Position numbers and translations under genes: made by a program
Notes under the pieces: model-generated
Database searches by the model: none
Told to the model about the DNA's origin: nothing
The model's input: only the letters and a program-made list of their open reading frames with translations
NCBI RefSeq assembly: GCF_902498825.1
Contig: NZ_LR701459.1
Span: 3,147,890-3,211,889, forward strand
DNA: 64,000 nucleotides
From: Rhizobium sp. EC-SD404
Lineage (GTDB): Bacteria; Pseudomonadota; Alphaproteobacteria; Rhizobiales; Rhizobiaceae
Direction of reading: 5' to 3'
Shown here: positions 27,533 to 38,440 of the stretch, piece by piece
How positions within the stretch are numbered: the stretch's first letter is position 1
How the letters are laid out: each line of letters begins with the position of its first letter

Positions 27533-28411
27533 TCAATGCGCAGCGATCGGCGCGCCCCAGGATGCCCAGACGTAGATCGAGAAGAAGAGAAACAACCACA
27601 CCACGTCGACGAAGTGCCAGTACCAGGCGGCAGCTTCGAAGCCGAAGTGCTTCTCCGGCGTGAAGTGATCCTTCATCGCACGAATGAGGCAGACGGCGAG
27701 GAAGATGGTTCCGACGATGACGTGGAAGCCGTGAAAGCCCGTCGCCATGAAGAAGGTGGCGCCGTAGATCGAGTTCGCGAACTCGAACGGTGCGTGCACG
27801 TACTCGTAATACTGAACGTAGGAGAACAGCACGCCAAGCGCGACTGTCAGCCCCAGGCCGTAGATCAGACCCTTGCGGTCGTTGTGCAGCAGCGCATGGT
27901 GCGCCCACGTGACCGTCGTGCCCGAAAGCAGCAGGATGACGGTGTTGTAGAGCGGCAGGTGCAGCGGATCGAGCACCTCGATGCCGGCCGGTGGCCACTG
28001 GCCGCCCGTAAAGGCCACGCGGGCTTCCTGGATCGATTCGTCGGCGAAAAGGCTCGCGTCGAAGAACGCCCAGAACCAGGCAACGAAGAACATCACCTCG
28101 GAGGCGATGAACATGATCATGCCGTAGCGCAGGTGCAGCGAGACGACGCGCGTGTGATGGCCTTCGCGCGATTCCTTCACCGTGTCCGACCACCAGCCGT
28201 ACATCGTGTAAAGCACGATCGCGAGGCCGATATAGAAGAGCCAGGGGCTCGCCCAGTTCAGGCCGAACAGGTTGAAGGAGCCGCCGGACAGATAGCGCAT
28301 GTAGCCAACGCCACCGAAGGCCATGACCAGAGCGCCGACCGAAGCAACCAGGGGCCAGGGTGATGGATCGATGATGTGATAGTCGTGATTTTTGGTATGT
28401 GCATCGGCCAT
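27533..28411 (-). CDS. ctaE: Cytochrome c oxidase subunit III
   Basis: 292 aa, seven transmembrane helices. Stabilises subunit I and lines the lipid-filled oxygen path. Seen: HDYHIIDPSPWPLVAS at the N-terminus (typical), VVSLHLRYGMIMFIASEVMFF with the conserved Glu of helix III, FWAFFDASLF, TTVTWAHHAL, and the last helices with TGFHGFHVIVGTIFL and AAWYWHFVDVVWLFLF. The start ATG has GGGGAT 8 nt upstream. 59 nt separate it from ctaG upstream; downstream lie a palindrome and a terminator-like hairpin. Confidence 0.97.
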   Translation of the reverse strand: MADAHTKNHDYHIIDPSPWPLVASVGALVMAFGGVGYMRYLSGGSFNLFGLNWASPWLFYIGLAIVLYTMYGWWSDTVKESREGHHTRVVSLHLRYGMIMFIASEVMFFVAWFWAFFDASLFADESIQEARVAFTGGQWPPAGIEVLDPLHLPLYNTVILLLSGTTVTWAHHALLHNDRKGLIYGLGLTVALGVLFSYVQYYEYVHAPFEFANSIYGATFFMATGFHGFHVIVGTIFLAVCLIRAMKDHFTPEKHFGFEAAAWYWHFVDVVWLFLFFSIYVWASWGAPIAAH

Positions 28412-28470
28412 GAACTGATCCCCGATTGACCTTTCCTTGCAGGCGAAACCCGATGGTCCGCCTTATTCCT

Positions 28471-29085
28471 TTAGAGACTGTCCGAATTCTTCTCGTCGCC
28501 GGTCGGCGCTGCGGCAACGGGTGCAGCTTCCGTGGCGTGCGGGAAGAACGTGTATGACAACGTAATCGTTTCGATGTTCTGCGTCTCGCGTTGATCGACA
28601 ATCGCCGGATCGACGAAGAAGACCACAGGCATGTCGAGCGTCTCGCCCGGCTCGAGGCTCATCTCGGTGAAGCAGAAGCACTCGACCTTGTTGAAGTAGG
28701 CGCCGGCGGTCTGTGGCGTGACGTTGTACGTCGCCTGCCCCGAGACCGTCTGGCTGCCATTGTTGACCGCGACATACTCGATCTGGATCGTCTCGCCGAT
28801 GCGGACTTCGACCTCGCGCTGCTTCGGCCGGAAGGTCCATGGAAGACCGTTCACATTGGCGTCGAAGCGCACTTTCACCGTGCGGTCGAGGATCGTATCG
28901 GAATATTGTTCTGCGCGCTGCGTCGTGCCGCCATATCCGGTGACCTGGCAGAACAGCTGATAGAGCGGCACCGCCGCATAGGCCATGCCGCCCATCGTGG
29001 AGGCGAAAACCAGGCACGCGATGACGATCCCGCGATTATTGGCGGGTTTCTTCGTCTCTGCTGCGATGTCGTTGCGATCGGCCAC
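28471..29085 (-). CDS. ctaG: Cytochrome c oxidase assembly protein CtaG/Cox11
   Basis: 204 aa copper chaperone that delivers copper to the CuB site of subunit I. Seen: short cytoplasmic N-terminus, one membrane helix (about 19-41) with [17 protein letters not shown], a periplasmic Ig-like domain with [17 protein letters not shown], the copper-binding motif ECFCFTEM, and MPVVFFVDP near the end. Length and motif are standard. It is preceded by the 50-aa ORF and followed by ctaE. Confidence 0.96.
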   Translation of the reverse strand: MADRNDIAAETKKPANNRGIVIACLVFASTMGGMAYAAVPLYQLFCQVTGYGGTTQRAEQYSDTILDRTVKVRFDANVNGLPWTFRPKQREVEVRIGETIQIEYVAVNNGSQTVSGQATYNVTPQTAGAYFNKVECFCFTEMSLEPGETLDMPVVFFVDPAIVDQRETQNIETITLSYTFFPHATEAAPVAAAPTGDEKNSDSL

Positions 29086-29096
29086 GTGCGTCTCCC

Positions 29097-29249
29097 TCAG
29101 ATCATCGGCTTGTTCATGATCTCCGGCCCGATCTTGATGACCGTTGCCGCATAGAACAGGATGACGAGCAGCGCCAGAACGATGCCGATTGCGATGGACC
29201 GGTTGCGGCGCGCGCGCTTCTGCTTTTCCGTCAGTTCAACAGTTTCCAT
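29097..29249 (-). CDS. Small single-helix protein between ctaG and ctaB (CtaF/CoxF-like)
   Basis: 50 aa. Seen: charged start [18 protein letters not shown], then one membrane helix (about 19-38, [20 protein letters not shown]) and a short tail ending MNKPMI. The ATG at 29249 has GGAGG 5 nt upstream; the longer frame to 29297 overlaps the ctaB stop region and lacks support. A protein of this size occurs at the same place in many alphaproteobacterial cox operons and is often named CoxF or left unannotated. Role in oxidase assembly is inferred from position only. Confidence 0.82.
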   Translation of the reverse strand: METVELTEKQKRARRNRSIAIGIVLALLVILFYAATVIKIGPEIMNKPMI

Positions 29250-29260
29250 TGCCGCCTCCA

Positions 29261-30223
29261 TCATGCCGCAAACGCTGTGAAGGCCCGCATCGCCCAATCG
29301 TCGATCAGGAACAACGCGAAGATAGCGAAGAGATAGATCAGCGAGTAACCGAACAGCTTCTTGGCCGGAACCATGACGCGATCGTCTTCCGGCATCGTCC
29401 AGACCTTGTAGGCATGGCGAATGAACTCGGCGCCAAGCAGCAGCGAAACGGCGGCGTAGACCGGGCCGGCGAAGCCGAGGAAGTACGGCGATACGCCGAC
29501 GATGGCCGTTGCGACCGCGTACCAGAACATCTGCGTCTTGGTGGATGCCTCGCCCTTGACGTTGGGCATCATCGGAACGCCGGCATCACCATAGTCACGC
29601 AGCTTGAACAGCGCGAGAGCCCAGAAGTGCGGCGGCGTCCACAGGAAGATGATCAGGAAGAGCACGACGCTTTCGATCGAGATCGAACCGGTAACGGCGA
29701 CCCAGCCGATCATGGGCGGGAACGCGCCGGCAGCACCGCCGATGACGATGTTCTGCGGCGTCATGCGCTTCAGCCACATCGTGTAGACGACGGCGTAGAA
29801 GAAAATGGTGAAGGCGAGAAGCGCGGAAGCGGCCCAATTGACGAGCAGGCCGAGCGTGATCACCGAAAACACGGACAGGATCAGGCCGAAGCCGAGGGCT
29901 TCGCCACCGGTCACGCGGCCATCGGGGATGGGGCGCTTTGCGGTGCGCGTCATCACGGCGTCGATATCGGCGTCGTACCACATGTTGAGAGCGCCGGAGG
30001 CGCCTGCACCGACTGCGATGCAGAGCACGGCAACGCCGGCGATGAACGGATGGATGTCACCGGGCGCGAGGTAGAGGCCGACGAAAGCCGTGAAGATTAC
30101 GAGCGACATGACCCGCGGCTTCAGGAGATCGAAGAAGTCGCGTGCACTGGCCTCGGACATGCGGACATCGGACCCGCCAACGATTTCAGGCACGGCGACA
30201 TCATGATCGCTGGTGTAGGCCAT
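29261..30223 (-). CDS. ctaB: Protoheme IX farnesyltransferase (heme O synthase)
   Basis: Adds the farnesyl group to heme b, the step before heme A. 320 aa, UbiA-superfamily membrane prenyltransferase with about nine helices. Seen: the first Asp-rich motif [52 protein letters not shown] and a second motif around [14 protein letters not shown]. The N-terminus before LLKPRVMSL is a soluble stretch of about 34 residues. It lies between ctaD and the small ORF, with 108 nt after ctaD. Confidence 0.97.
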   Translation of the reverse strand: MAYTSDHDVAVPEIVGGSDVRMSEASARDFFDLLKPRVMSLVIFTAFVGLYLAPGDIHPFIAGVAVLCIAVGAGASGALNMWYDADIDAVMTRTAKRPIPDGRVTGGEALGFGLILSVFSVITLGLLVNWAASALLAFTIFFYAVVYTMWLKRMTPQNIVIGGAAGAFPPMIGWVAVTGSISIESVVLFLIIFLWTPPHFWALALFKLRDYGDAGVPMMPNVKGEASTKTQMFWYAVATAIVGVSPYFLGFAGPVYAAVSLLLGAEFIRHAYKVWTMPEDDRVMVPAKKLFGYSLIYLFAIFALFLIDDWAMRAFTAFAA

Positions 30224-30331
30224 TCAACTCAACCTTTCGCGCGGGACGCGCAGAATTCAGTCTTCTCTCAAGTCGGAGACCGCCAAACGATGCTGGCGGC
30301 CTCATGTTCATCAACCCTGGTAGGCCGCCGC

Positions 30332-32008
<1,677 letters not shown>

Positions 32009-32908
32009 TTACTGTGCATCGTTGTCGGCAACGTCGACGGACTTTTCAGCCTCGATCGATGCCATAAGGGCGCGGTTGGCTTCACCGATGTTATCGGCCG
32101 CTGCGGTCGCCCAGGAATTGTACTGCTCTTCGCTCACAACGCGGATCGCGATCGGCATGAACGCGTGATCCTTGCCGCAAAGCTCGGAACACTGGCCGTA
32201 GTAGAGGCCTTCACGTTCTGCCTTGAACCACGTTTCGTTCAAACGGCCCGGCACGGCATCCATCTTCACGCCGAAAGCGGGCATGGCAAAGGAATGTAGC
32301 ACGTCGCCTGCGGTGATCAGCATGCGAACTGTTTGATTAACGGGAACCACGACTTCGTTGTCGACGGCGAGAAGACGCGGATAGGCGGCTACGTCCGTTT
32401 TGCCTGCGGCTTCACGATCGGCGTCCTGCAGCATGAATGAGTCGAAGACGACTTCCGTAGGCTCGCCGCCCTCTTCCGCTTCAGCCTGATATTCATACCC
32501 CCAGTACCACTGGAAGCCCGTAGCCTTAATCGTCAGCGCAGCTTCTTCCGGCGGATCGTACTGGGCAGAGAGGAGTTGGAAGGACGGTACGGCGATCGCC
32601 AGGAGAATCACGACCGGCGCGACGGTCCAGACGACCTCGATCAGCGTGTTGTGGCTCGTGCGCGATGGAACCGGGTTCGCCGACTTGCGGAATTTAAGGG
32701 CGCAATAGCCGAGAAGACCGAGAACGAGCAGCGTGATCGGAACGATGAACCACAGCGTGTAGACTTCGAACCACGTGATTTCCTGCATGATTCCAGTCGC
32801 TGCCGGCTGAAAACGCACCTGCCAGTCGACCGGCTGATCTGCGTTGGCCCCGGTAGCAGAAAGCAGCGAAACCATAGCGGTCAGCGCTGCAAATGAGATG
32901 TATCTCAC
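32009..32908 (-). CDS. ctaC: Cytochrome c oxidase subunit II
   Basis: 299 aa; accepts electrons from cytochrome c at the CuA site. Seen: signal peptide ending near ATGANAD, two helices (about 45-70 and 88-110), WYWGYEY aromatic patch, HSFAMPAFGVKMDAVPGR with the first CuA His, and the CuA loop GQCSELCGKDHAFMPI with both Cys, Glu, His and Met. I chose the GTG at 32908 because AAGGAG lies 7 nt upstream; the longer frame to 32986 lacks a signal. It is the first gene of the minus-strand cta series. Confidence 0.96.
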   Translation of the reverse strand: MRYISFAALTAMVSLLSATGANADQPVDWQVRFQPAATGIMQEITWFEVYTLWFIVPITLLVLGLLGYCALKFRKSANPVPSRTSHNTLIEVVWTVAPVVILLAIAVPSFQLLSAQYDPPEEAALTIKATGFQWYWGYEYQAEAEEGGEPTEVVFDSFMLQDADREAAGKTDVAAYPRLLAVDNEVVVPVNQTVRMLITAGDVLHSFAMPAFGVKMDAVPGRLNETWFKAEREGLYYGQCSELCGKDHAFMPIAIRVVSEEQYNSWATAAADNIGEANRALMASIEAEKSVDVADNDAQ

Positions 32909-32976
32909 ACCCAATCTCCTTGAAGCATGGCCCATTGCAGGCACAATCTTGTACCGAGCCGGACTTTCTTGCCCGC

Positions 32977-33005
32977 TTAGAACCATAATTTACAGGGTAT
33001 CGCAA
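32977..33005 (-). promoter_or_regulatory. Possible sigma70-type promoter of the cta operon
   Basis: On the minus strand TTGCGA, 17 nt, TTCTAA, about 70 nt upstream of the ctaC start. Matches to the consensus are partial, so the call is tentative. The whole gap 32909-33232 (324 nt), shared by the divergent ctaC and ialB-like genes, holds no credible gene; I see no other clear signal in it. Confidence 0.3.
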
Positions 33006-33232
33006 CATGCGGAAGGCGCTTCTCATGCGGCATTTTGCACCGAACGCGCCATACTCTGACGGCGGGCCATCAGCGCTTGTCGCCCTTCTCGCCGACCTGA
33101 TGCAAATTGCGGAGCGCTGCACGATTCTGGCCGTTATTGATGGATATGCGGGTACGGTCATTCGGCCGGGCTTTCAATTTCAGTCGCGCGCCGTCAAATT
33201 CCTGCCTGTGATTCGCCAATCCGAGGTCGCCG

Positions 33233-33856
33233 ATGCCGCCGAGCCCCCTGTCTGCCTTTATCCGGAGCGCCTCTGCCGGCGCCGCATTCCTGGCCCTGGC
33301 CGCATTGTCCTTTACTGCCCACGCGCAAGATGCCGAGGCTCCCGCAGAAGCGCCAGCAGCAGAAGCGCCGTCTGAAGGCGCGCCCGACGCTCAGACTTTG
33401 CCCGAGACTCAACCTTCGCCGTCGCAAAGTGGCGCCGTTCGCTCCACCCACGGCGCCTGGTCCATCGTCTGCGACGAACAGGCCGGAGCGCCCGACGAGC
33501 AATGCGCCCTCATGCAGAACGTCATCGCCGAGGATCGCCCTGAAGTCGGGCTTTCGGTCGTCGTTCTGAAGACTGCCGACGATCAGGCCCGCATCCTGCG
33601 GGTCCTCGCCCCACTCGGCGTTCTTCTGCCGAACGGCCTCGGTCTCAATGTCGATGGCGAGGACATCGGCCGCGCCTATTTCGTGCGCTGCTTCACCGAC
33701 GGCTGTTACGCAGAGGTGATTTTGGAAGACGAACTGCTCGAAACCATGGGTAGCGGTACGACCGCGACGTTCATCGTGTTTCAAACGCCGGAAGAAGGCA
33801 TCGGCATACCGGTCGATCTGGACGGCTTCGAAGCAGGCTTCGCTGCCCTGCCCTGA
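33233..33856 (+). CDS. Invasion-associated locus B (IalB) family protein
   Basis: 207 aa secreted protein. Seen: signal peptide with cleavage near SFTAHAQD (residue 32), an Ala/Glu/Pro-rich linker (33-68), then the IalB-like beta domain with HGAWSIVCDE (first Cys), CALMQNV, LPLG-type segment RVLAPLGVLLPNGLGLNVDG, and RCFTDGCYAEVIL with two further Cys, fitting disulfides. The family was named from Bartonella but is widespread in harmless rhizobia; no virulence role follows. ATG at 33233 has GAGG 6 nt upstream. It diverges from the cta operon and is closed by a terminator. Confidence 0.88.
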   Translation: MPPSPLSAFIRSASAGAAFLALAALSFTAHAQDAEAPAEAPAAEAPSEGAPDAQTLPETQPSPSQSGAVRSTHGAWSIVCDEQAGAPDEQCALMQNVIAEDRPEVGLSVVVLKTADDQARILRVLAPLGVLLPNGLGLNVDGEDIGRAYFVRCFTDGCYAEVILEDELLETMGSGTTATFIVFQTPEEGIGIPVDLDGFEAGFAALP

Positions 33857-33882
33857 GGCTGCCTCGGCCGCCACGCGTATTC

Positions 33883-33910
33883 CAAAGCCGCCTCATGGGC
33901 GGCTTTGCCG
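33883..33910 (+). terminator. Terminator-like hairpin after the IalB-like gene
   Basis: Perfect 10-bp inverted repeat CAAAGCCGCC / GGCGGCTTTG with a 5-nt loop, 27 nt after the stop, followed by CCGTTTC. The U-rich part is short, so strength is uncertain. Confidence 0.65.
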
Positions 33911-33983
33911 TTTCTGAGGGTGTGATTCCATCCGGCCAGGGCCTATATGACCCGGACTACTTCAAGCGCCCGGGAGCCTCTTC

Positions 33984-35399
33984 GTGACCGATCAATTGCT
34001 CGACAAGTTCGATATATCCGCCGCCTCGATCGAGCGGATCGTTTCCGACACGCTACGCGGCGCCGATGATGGCGAGCTCTTCCTTGAATATCGCCAGTCC
34101 GAAGGGCTTCTCTTCGACAATGGACGGTTGAAGAGCGGAACGTTCAACACCGACCAGGGCTTCGGGTTGCGGGCGGTGGCCGGTGAAGCCATCGGCTACG
34201 CCCATGCGGGCGAGCTGTCAGAGGCTGCGCTGAAGCGCGCGGCCGATGCGGTTTCGGCCGTGACCGTCGGGCATTCAGGCAGCTATGCGGCTGCTCCCCA
34301 GCGCACCAATCGCAGCCTTTATGGCGAGGAAAACCCGATCGGCCAGCCCGATTTCGAGCAGAAGGTGAAGCTTCTGCAGGAGATCGACGCCTATGTGCGC
34401 GCCAAGGATCCCAAGGTGCGGCAGGTGTCGGTGTCGCTCGGCGCAAGCTGGCAGGTGGTGGAAATCGTCCGGGCGGATGGCGAGCGTCGGCGTGACGTGC
34501 GGCCTCTGACGCGCGTCGGTGTCTCCGTGGTCGTCGGCGATGGCGACCGCCAGGAAAGCGGCAGCTTCGGCATGGGTGGCCGGCACGGCTTCGGCGATTT
34601 CGTCATGGCCGAGAATTGGCGCACTGGGGCCGACGAGGCTCTCCGCCAGGCGCTGGTCAATCTCGAAGCGCGCCCGGCCCCGGCCGGCACGATGGACGTC
34701 GTGCTCGGCAATGGCTGGCCCGGCGTGATGCTGCATGAAGCCGTCGGCCACGGCCTCGAGGGCGACTTCAACCGCAAGAAAACCTCCGCTTTTGCGGGGC
34801 TTCTCGGCGAGCAGGTCGCGGCCAAGGGTGTGACGGTCGTCGACGACGGGACGATCGGCGAACGCCGCGGCTCGATCACCATCGACGATGAAGGCACGCC
34901 GTCCGCCTACAATGTCCTCATCGAGGACGGTAAGCTCGTCGGCTACATGCAGGATCGCCAGAACGCCCGGCTGATGGGCATGAAGCCGACCGGCAACGGC
35001 CGCCGCGAAAGCCACAGCCACGCACCGATGCCCCGCATGACCAACACCTACATGCTCGGCGGCCAACATACGCCGGAAGAAATGATCGCCTCGGTCAAGA
35101 AAGGCATCTACGCCGTATCCTTCGGCGGCGGTCAGGTCGACATCACGTCCGGCAAGTTCGTCTTTGGCTGCACCGAAGCCTACATGATCGAGAACGGAAA
35201 GATCGGTCATCCGATCAAGGGCGCCATGCTGATCGGCAACGGTCCCGACGCCATGAAGCGCATCTCGATGATCGGCAACGACCCCAAGCTCGACACCGGT
35301 GTCGGCAACTGCGGCAAGGCGGGCCAGTGGGTGCCGGTCGGCGTCGGCCAGCCGCACCTCAAGATGGACCAGACGACGGTCGGCGGGACCGAAGCCTGA
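33984..35399 (+). CDS. tldD: Metalloprotease TldD
   Basis: 471 aa cytoplasmic zinc peptidase; with TldE/PmbA it degrades unfolded peptides and matures some ribosomal peptides. Seen: the zinc motif HExxxH in VMLHEAVGHGLEGDFN, the substrate-binding Gly-rich C-terminal half with GYMQDRQNARLMG, RRESHSHAPMPRMTNTY and the third metal ligand region FVFGCTEAYMIENG. Start GTG at 33984 with GGGAG 7 nt upstream. No tldE/pmbA gene is in the window, so the partner is elsewhere. The sirtuin follows by 17 nt. Confidence 0.96.
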   Translation: MTDQLLDKFDISAASIERIVSDTLRGADDGELFLEYRQSEGLLFDNGRLKSGTFNTDQGFGLRAVAGEAIGYAHAGELSEAALKRAADAVSAVTVGHSGSYAAAPQRTNRSLYGEENPIGQPDFEQKVKLLQEIDAYVRAKDPKVRQVSVSLGASWQVVEIVRADGERRRDVRPLTRVGVSVVVGDGDRQESGSFGMGGRHGFGDFVMAENWRTGADEALRQALVNLEARPAPAGTMDVVLGNGWPGVMLHEAVGHGLEGDFNRKKTSAFAGLLGEQVAAKGVTVVDDGTIGERRGSITIDDEGTPSAYNVLIEDGKLVGYMQDRQNARLMGMKPTGNGRRESHSHAPMPRMTNTYMLGGQHTPEEMIASVKKGIYAVSFGGGQVDITSGKFVFGCTEAYMIENGKIGHPIKGAMLIGNGPDAMKRISMIGNDPKLDTGVGNCGKAGQWVPVGVGQPHLKMDQTTVGGTEA

Positions 35400-35416
35400 C
35401 TCCAGGGCTCTCGGTC

Positions 35417-36142
35417 ATGGCGTTTCGCCCCTCCTCCATCGTCATTCTCACCGGTGCCGGCATTTCAGCGGAATCGGGCGTGGCGACATTCCGGGACAAG
35501 GGCGGCATCTGGTCGAGGGTTCGCATCGAGGATGTGGCCACGCCGCAGGCCTTCGCGCGCGATCCTGACCGCGTGCACGATTTCTATAATAAGCGGCGCG
35601 CCGGGCTGGACAGTGTCGCGCCCAATGCTGCACATCTTGCGCTCGCACGGCTGGAGCAGGAATTCGCTGGCGATTTCCTGCTGGTCACCCAAAACATCGA
35701 TGATCTGCACGAGCGCGCGGGCAGCCGGAAGCTGATCCACATGCATGGCGAACTGGCAAAGGCGCTCTGCCTCCACTGCGGGCAGCGCAATGCGTGGCGT
35801 GATGAGATGGATACTCTGACGCCATGCCCGTCCTGCAGCATGGGTGGCGGCATGCGCCCCGACGTCGTCTGGTTCGGCGAGATGCCCTATCAGATGGACA
35901 GGATTTCCGACCGATTGCAGGCGGCCGATCTCTTCGTGTCGATCGGCACGAGCGGCACCGTCTATCCCGCCGCCGGTTTCGTGGAAGAAGCACGCAGCGC
36001 CGGCGCCCTGACCATCGAGCTCAACCTCGAGCCCTCGGCCGGGCATTCGCACTTTCATCGCTCAGAAACCGGAACGGCGTCAGCGCTCGTGCCCGCCTTT
36101 GTCGACAGTCTGCTCGCGGGGACGATCTTCAACAAAGATTAA
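35417..36142 (+). CDS. cobB: NAD-dependent protein deacylase, SIRT5-like sirtuin
   Basis: 241 aa. Removes acyl groups from lysine using NAD. Seen: ILTGAGISAESGVATFRDKGG (in two runs, residues 10-30), TQNIDDLHERAG (91-102), catalytic His110 in HMHGE, zinc cysteines C118, C121, C137 and C140, and GTSGTVYPAAGF with NLEPS. Tyr57 and Arg60 (FYNKR) match the YxxR pair that in SIRT5/CobB binds succinyl or malonyl groups, so desuccinylase activity is likely (inference). The ATG at 35417 starts just before the fold; the longer frame overlaps tldD. Confidence 0.94.
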   Translation: MAFRPSSIVILTGAGISAESGVATFRDKGGIWSRVRIEDVATPQAFARDPDRVHDFYNKRRAGLDSVAPNAAHLALARLEQEFAGDFLLVTQNIDDLHERAGSRKLIHMHGELAKALCLHCGQRNAWRDEMDTLTPCPSCSMGGGMRPDVVWFGEMPYQMDRISDRLQAADLFVSIGTSGTVYPAAGFVEEARSAGALTIELNLEPSAGHSHFHRSETGTASALVPAFVDSLLAGTIFNKD

Positions 36143-36169
36143 TGTCCATCCCCTATCACTCCAAGCTGA

Positions 36170-37279
36170 ATGCAGCACGATCGGCGTTGGGGGATCGAGG
36201 GCGGCGTGGGAACGACACTCGCCAGACATGGCCTGGGAAAAGCTGCGGTCGCAGCAGCGCTGGAGACGTTTCACCTCGCCTCCCGCGCCGGCATCGGCCG
36301 CGCCAGGCGCCCCCGTGCGCTGATTTTCACACTTCACCATGTTCGCCCGGCCGTGCCCGCGCCTTTCGCGCCGAACGCCCATCTGGAAGTGACGCCTGAA
36401 TTTCTCGACGTCGCGTTGTCCTCCCTTATCGCTGACGGTTTTAAGCCCGTGCGTTTGGAGGACCTCCCCGAGCATGTGCGCAACGGTAATGCGAGCGACA
36501 GCTATTTCGCCTTTACGCTCGACGATGGGTATCGGAACAACCGAGATCACGCCCTCCCCGTCTTCAAACGACACAACGTGCCGCACACAATCTTCGTGAC
36601 ACGCGGCTTCGTGGAGCGAACCCACACGGCCTGGTGGGAAACGGCGGCGACGCTGCTTCGAGACCGCACCTCGCTGACGTATGATTTCGGCAGCGGCCAA
36701 GAGACGCTGACGACCACCACGACTGCTTTGAAATGCCTGGCGTTCGCGCGTCTCGCGGCTGCGATCCGGTCCTGCCATGAGGATGATCGGATCGAGGCGT
36801 TGAACGTCGAGGCCCGGCAAGCAGGGCTCGAGCCGCTCGATTTCATTGATCGTGAGGTGATGGATAGTGCCGAACTGGCGGCCCTTGTAGCATCGGAGCC
36901 GCTGGTTTCGCTGGGGGCCCATAGCCTCACCCATCCAAGCCTGGCGCATGTCACGCCGGAGCGCCTTCACGAAGAACTGAGCGGGTCTGCCGATTACATC
37001 GGCGAGATCACCGGCAAGCGCCCGGAAGTCTTTGCCTATCCCTACGGTAGCGTCTGTGCGGCGGGGCCACGGGAATTCGCAGCTTCCGGAACAGCGGGCT
37101 TCAAGCTCGCCGTGACGACACAGCCCGGCGTGATCGACCTTGCTGGACTTGCTCTTGCACCATTCAGCCTGCCGCGGATTTCGCTCAACGGCCACTTTCA
37201 GCGGGCGCGCTATGTGCGTGCGCTCGCTTCCGGATTGCCGTTCCGCATGATGAAGCGCCGATCAGGGATAGAGGCGTAG
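36170..37279 (+). CDS. Polysaccharide deacetylase (NodB-homology, CE4)
   Basis: 369 aa. Seen: TLHHVRP near residue 54, motif 1 [12 protein letters not shown] with the metal Asp pair, motif 2 [12 protein letters not shown] (HxxxH type), and motif 3 FAYPYGS. These match bacterial xylanase/chitooligosaccharide deacetylase-like proteins with the FAYPYG variant. No signal peptide, so a cytoplasmic substrate such as a lipid-linked sugar is possible. ATG at 36170 is used; a GTG at 36206 is an alternative with GAGGG upstream. The 3' end overlaps pdxH by 18 nt in convergent orientation. It follows the sirtuin by 27 nt. Confidence 0.85.
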   Translation: MQHDRRWGIEGGVGTTLARHGLGKAAVAAALETFHLASRAGIGRARRPRALIFTLHHVRPAVPAPFAPNAHLEVTPEFLDVALSSLIADGFKPVRLEDLPEHVRNGNASDSYFAFTLDDGYRNNRDHALPVFKRHNVPHTIFVTRGFVERTHTAWWETAATLLRDRTSLTYDFGSGQETLTTTTTALKCLAFARLAAAIRSCHEDDRIEALNVEARQAGLEPLDFIDREVMDSAELAALVASEPLVSLGAHSLTHPSLAHVTPERLHEELSGSADYIGEITGKRPEVFAYPYGSVCAAGPREFAASGTAGFKLAVTTQPGVIDLAGLALAPFSLPRISLNGHFQRARYVRALASGLPFRMMKRRSGIEA

Positions 37280-37882
37280 ACGATCCCAGGCCGCGCTCTC
37301 ACTCTCGCGCGTGAACTTGATGCGGTCATGCAGGCGGAACGCACCGTCCTTCCAGAATTCGATTGCAACGGGCTTGATGCGGAAGCCCGACCAGTGCGGC
37401 GGGCGCGGGATCGTCTCGTCGCCATAGCGTTCGGTCAGGTCGGCCACCGCCTTTTCCAGGGTCGCCCGATCGTCCAAAGGCCGTGATTGGGCCGATGCCC
37501 AGGCGCCGATCTGACTGCCCCTCGGGCGCGATGTGTAATAGGCATCGGCCTCGGCCTCGGTCACGATTTCCACCGGCCCGCGAAGACGGACCTGCCGGCG
37601 CAACGATTTCCAGTGGAAGCACATGGCGGCCTTCATGGTCGCCTGGATCTGGGAGCCCTTGGCGCTTTCGAAATTGGTGTAGAAAACGAAGCCGCGATCA
37701 TCGAAGCCCTTGAGCAGCACCATTCGCACGTCCGGAAGGCCGTCCGTGTCGACCGTCGCCAATGCTGTCGCGGTCGGATCGTTGACCTCGCTCGCCACCG
37801 CCTCTTCCAGCCAGCCCGCGAAAAGCGCGACCGGGTCCATCGCCTCGGTGAAGTTACCTTGAATTAAGGATGTATCGCTCAT
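37262..37882 (-). CDS. pdxH: Pyridoxamine 5'-phosphate oxidase
   Basis: FMN enzyme oxidising pyridoxine and pyridoxamine phosphates to pyridoxal phosphate. 206 aa. Seen: [21 protein letters not shown] with FMN contacts (given in two parts of the family pattern), [38 protein letters not shown], and the C-terminal [10 protein letters not shown]...WDRLRLYP. Complete. Its start faces the small lipoprotein gene (divergent, 65 nt), and its end overlaps the deacetylase gene. Confidence 0.97.
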   Translation of the reverse strand: MSDTSLIQGNFTEAMDPVALFAGWLEEAVASEVNDPTATALATVDTDGLPDVRMVLLKGFDDRGFVFYTNFESAKGSQIQATMKAAMCFHWKSLRRQVRLRGPVEIVTEAEADAYYTSRPRGSQIGAWASAQSRPLDDRATLEKAVADLTERYGDETIPRPPHWSGFRIKPVAIEFWKDGAFRLHDRIKFTRESESAAWDRLRLYP

Positions 37883-37947
37883 TGTCGATCCAGACTGCCT
37901 GCGTTCTCAATTGCGTCGACCATATGGTGCCCGCCCTGCACAAGTCC

Positions 37948-38370
37948 ATGACATTGCGCGATCGTTCGAGCCCAGCTCTCAGGGCTGTGTGTCTCGGCAT
38001 CCTTACGCTTGGCCTTGGCGGATGTATCGGCACCGACGTGGACATGGCGCTCGGCGTCGATCACACGGTGACCGGCTCCATCAACAGGCCGGCTGGGCCT
38101 GTCGCCGGCAGCGACGATGCGGCGCTCATCGCTGCGATTGCGGATATCGACCTTGCCCGGACACCGGATGGGCCCTTCGCCTGGGCCAATCCCTCAACGG
38201 GCACGACCGGCGTCATCGGCTATGTGGCGGAAGAACAGCGGGACGACGCCACGTGCCGCCGGTTTTCAACGACGCGTCGCGACGTATTCGGCCGCCGGCA
38301 GTTCCAGGGCCTCGGCTGCAGCAGCGACGGCGAACGCTGGCAGATCATCGATCTTTCGCCCGGCACATGA
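37948..38370 (+). CDS. Small surface lipoprotein (RT0821/Lpp0805-like)
   Basis: 140 aa. Seen: 25-residue signal with lipobox LGLGGC, an Asp/Gly/Thr-rich part, then a compact domain GPFAWANPSTGTTGVIGY, CRRFSTTRRDVFGRRQFQG and a closing CSSDGERWQI. The ANPxTGxxGxI...CR.F pattern is that of RT0821/Lpp0805-type surface proteins and related 17-kDa-antigen relatives in rhizobia. ATG at 37948 gives a clean lipoprotein signal; ATG at 37924 is possible, and the frame to 37870 would overlap pdxH. Role unknown. Confidence 0.78.
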   Translation: MTLRDRSSPALRAVCLGILTLGLGGCIGTDVDMALGVDHTVTGSINRPAGPVAGSDDAALIAAIADIDLARTPDGPFAWANPSTGTTGVIGYVAEEQRDDATCRRFSTTRRDVFGRRQFQGLGCSSDGERWQIIDLSPGT

Positions 38371-38440
38371 AAAAATCGGCATAAACCCTCAATTAGCAAT
38401 CTCTTTCTAGACTGCACTTCGGTCCATGGAAGAATCTGTC

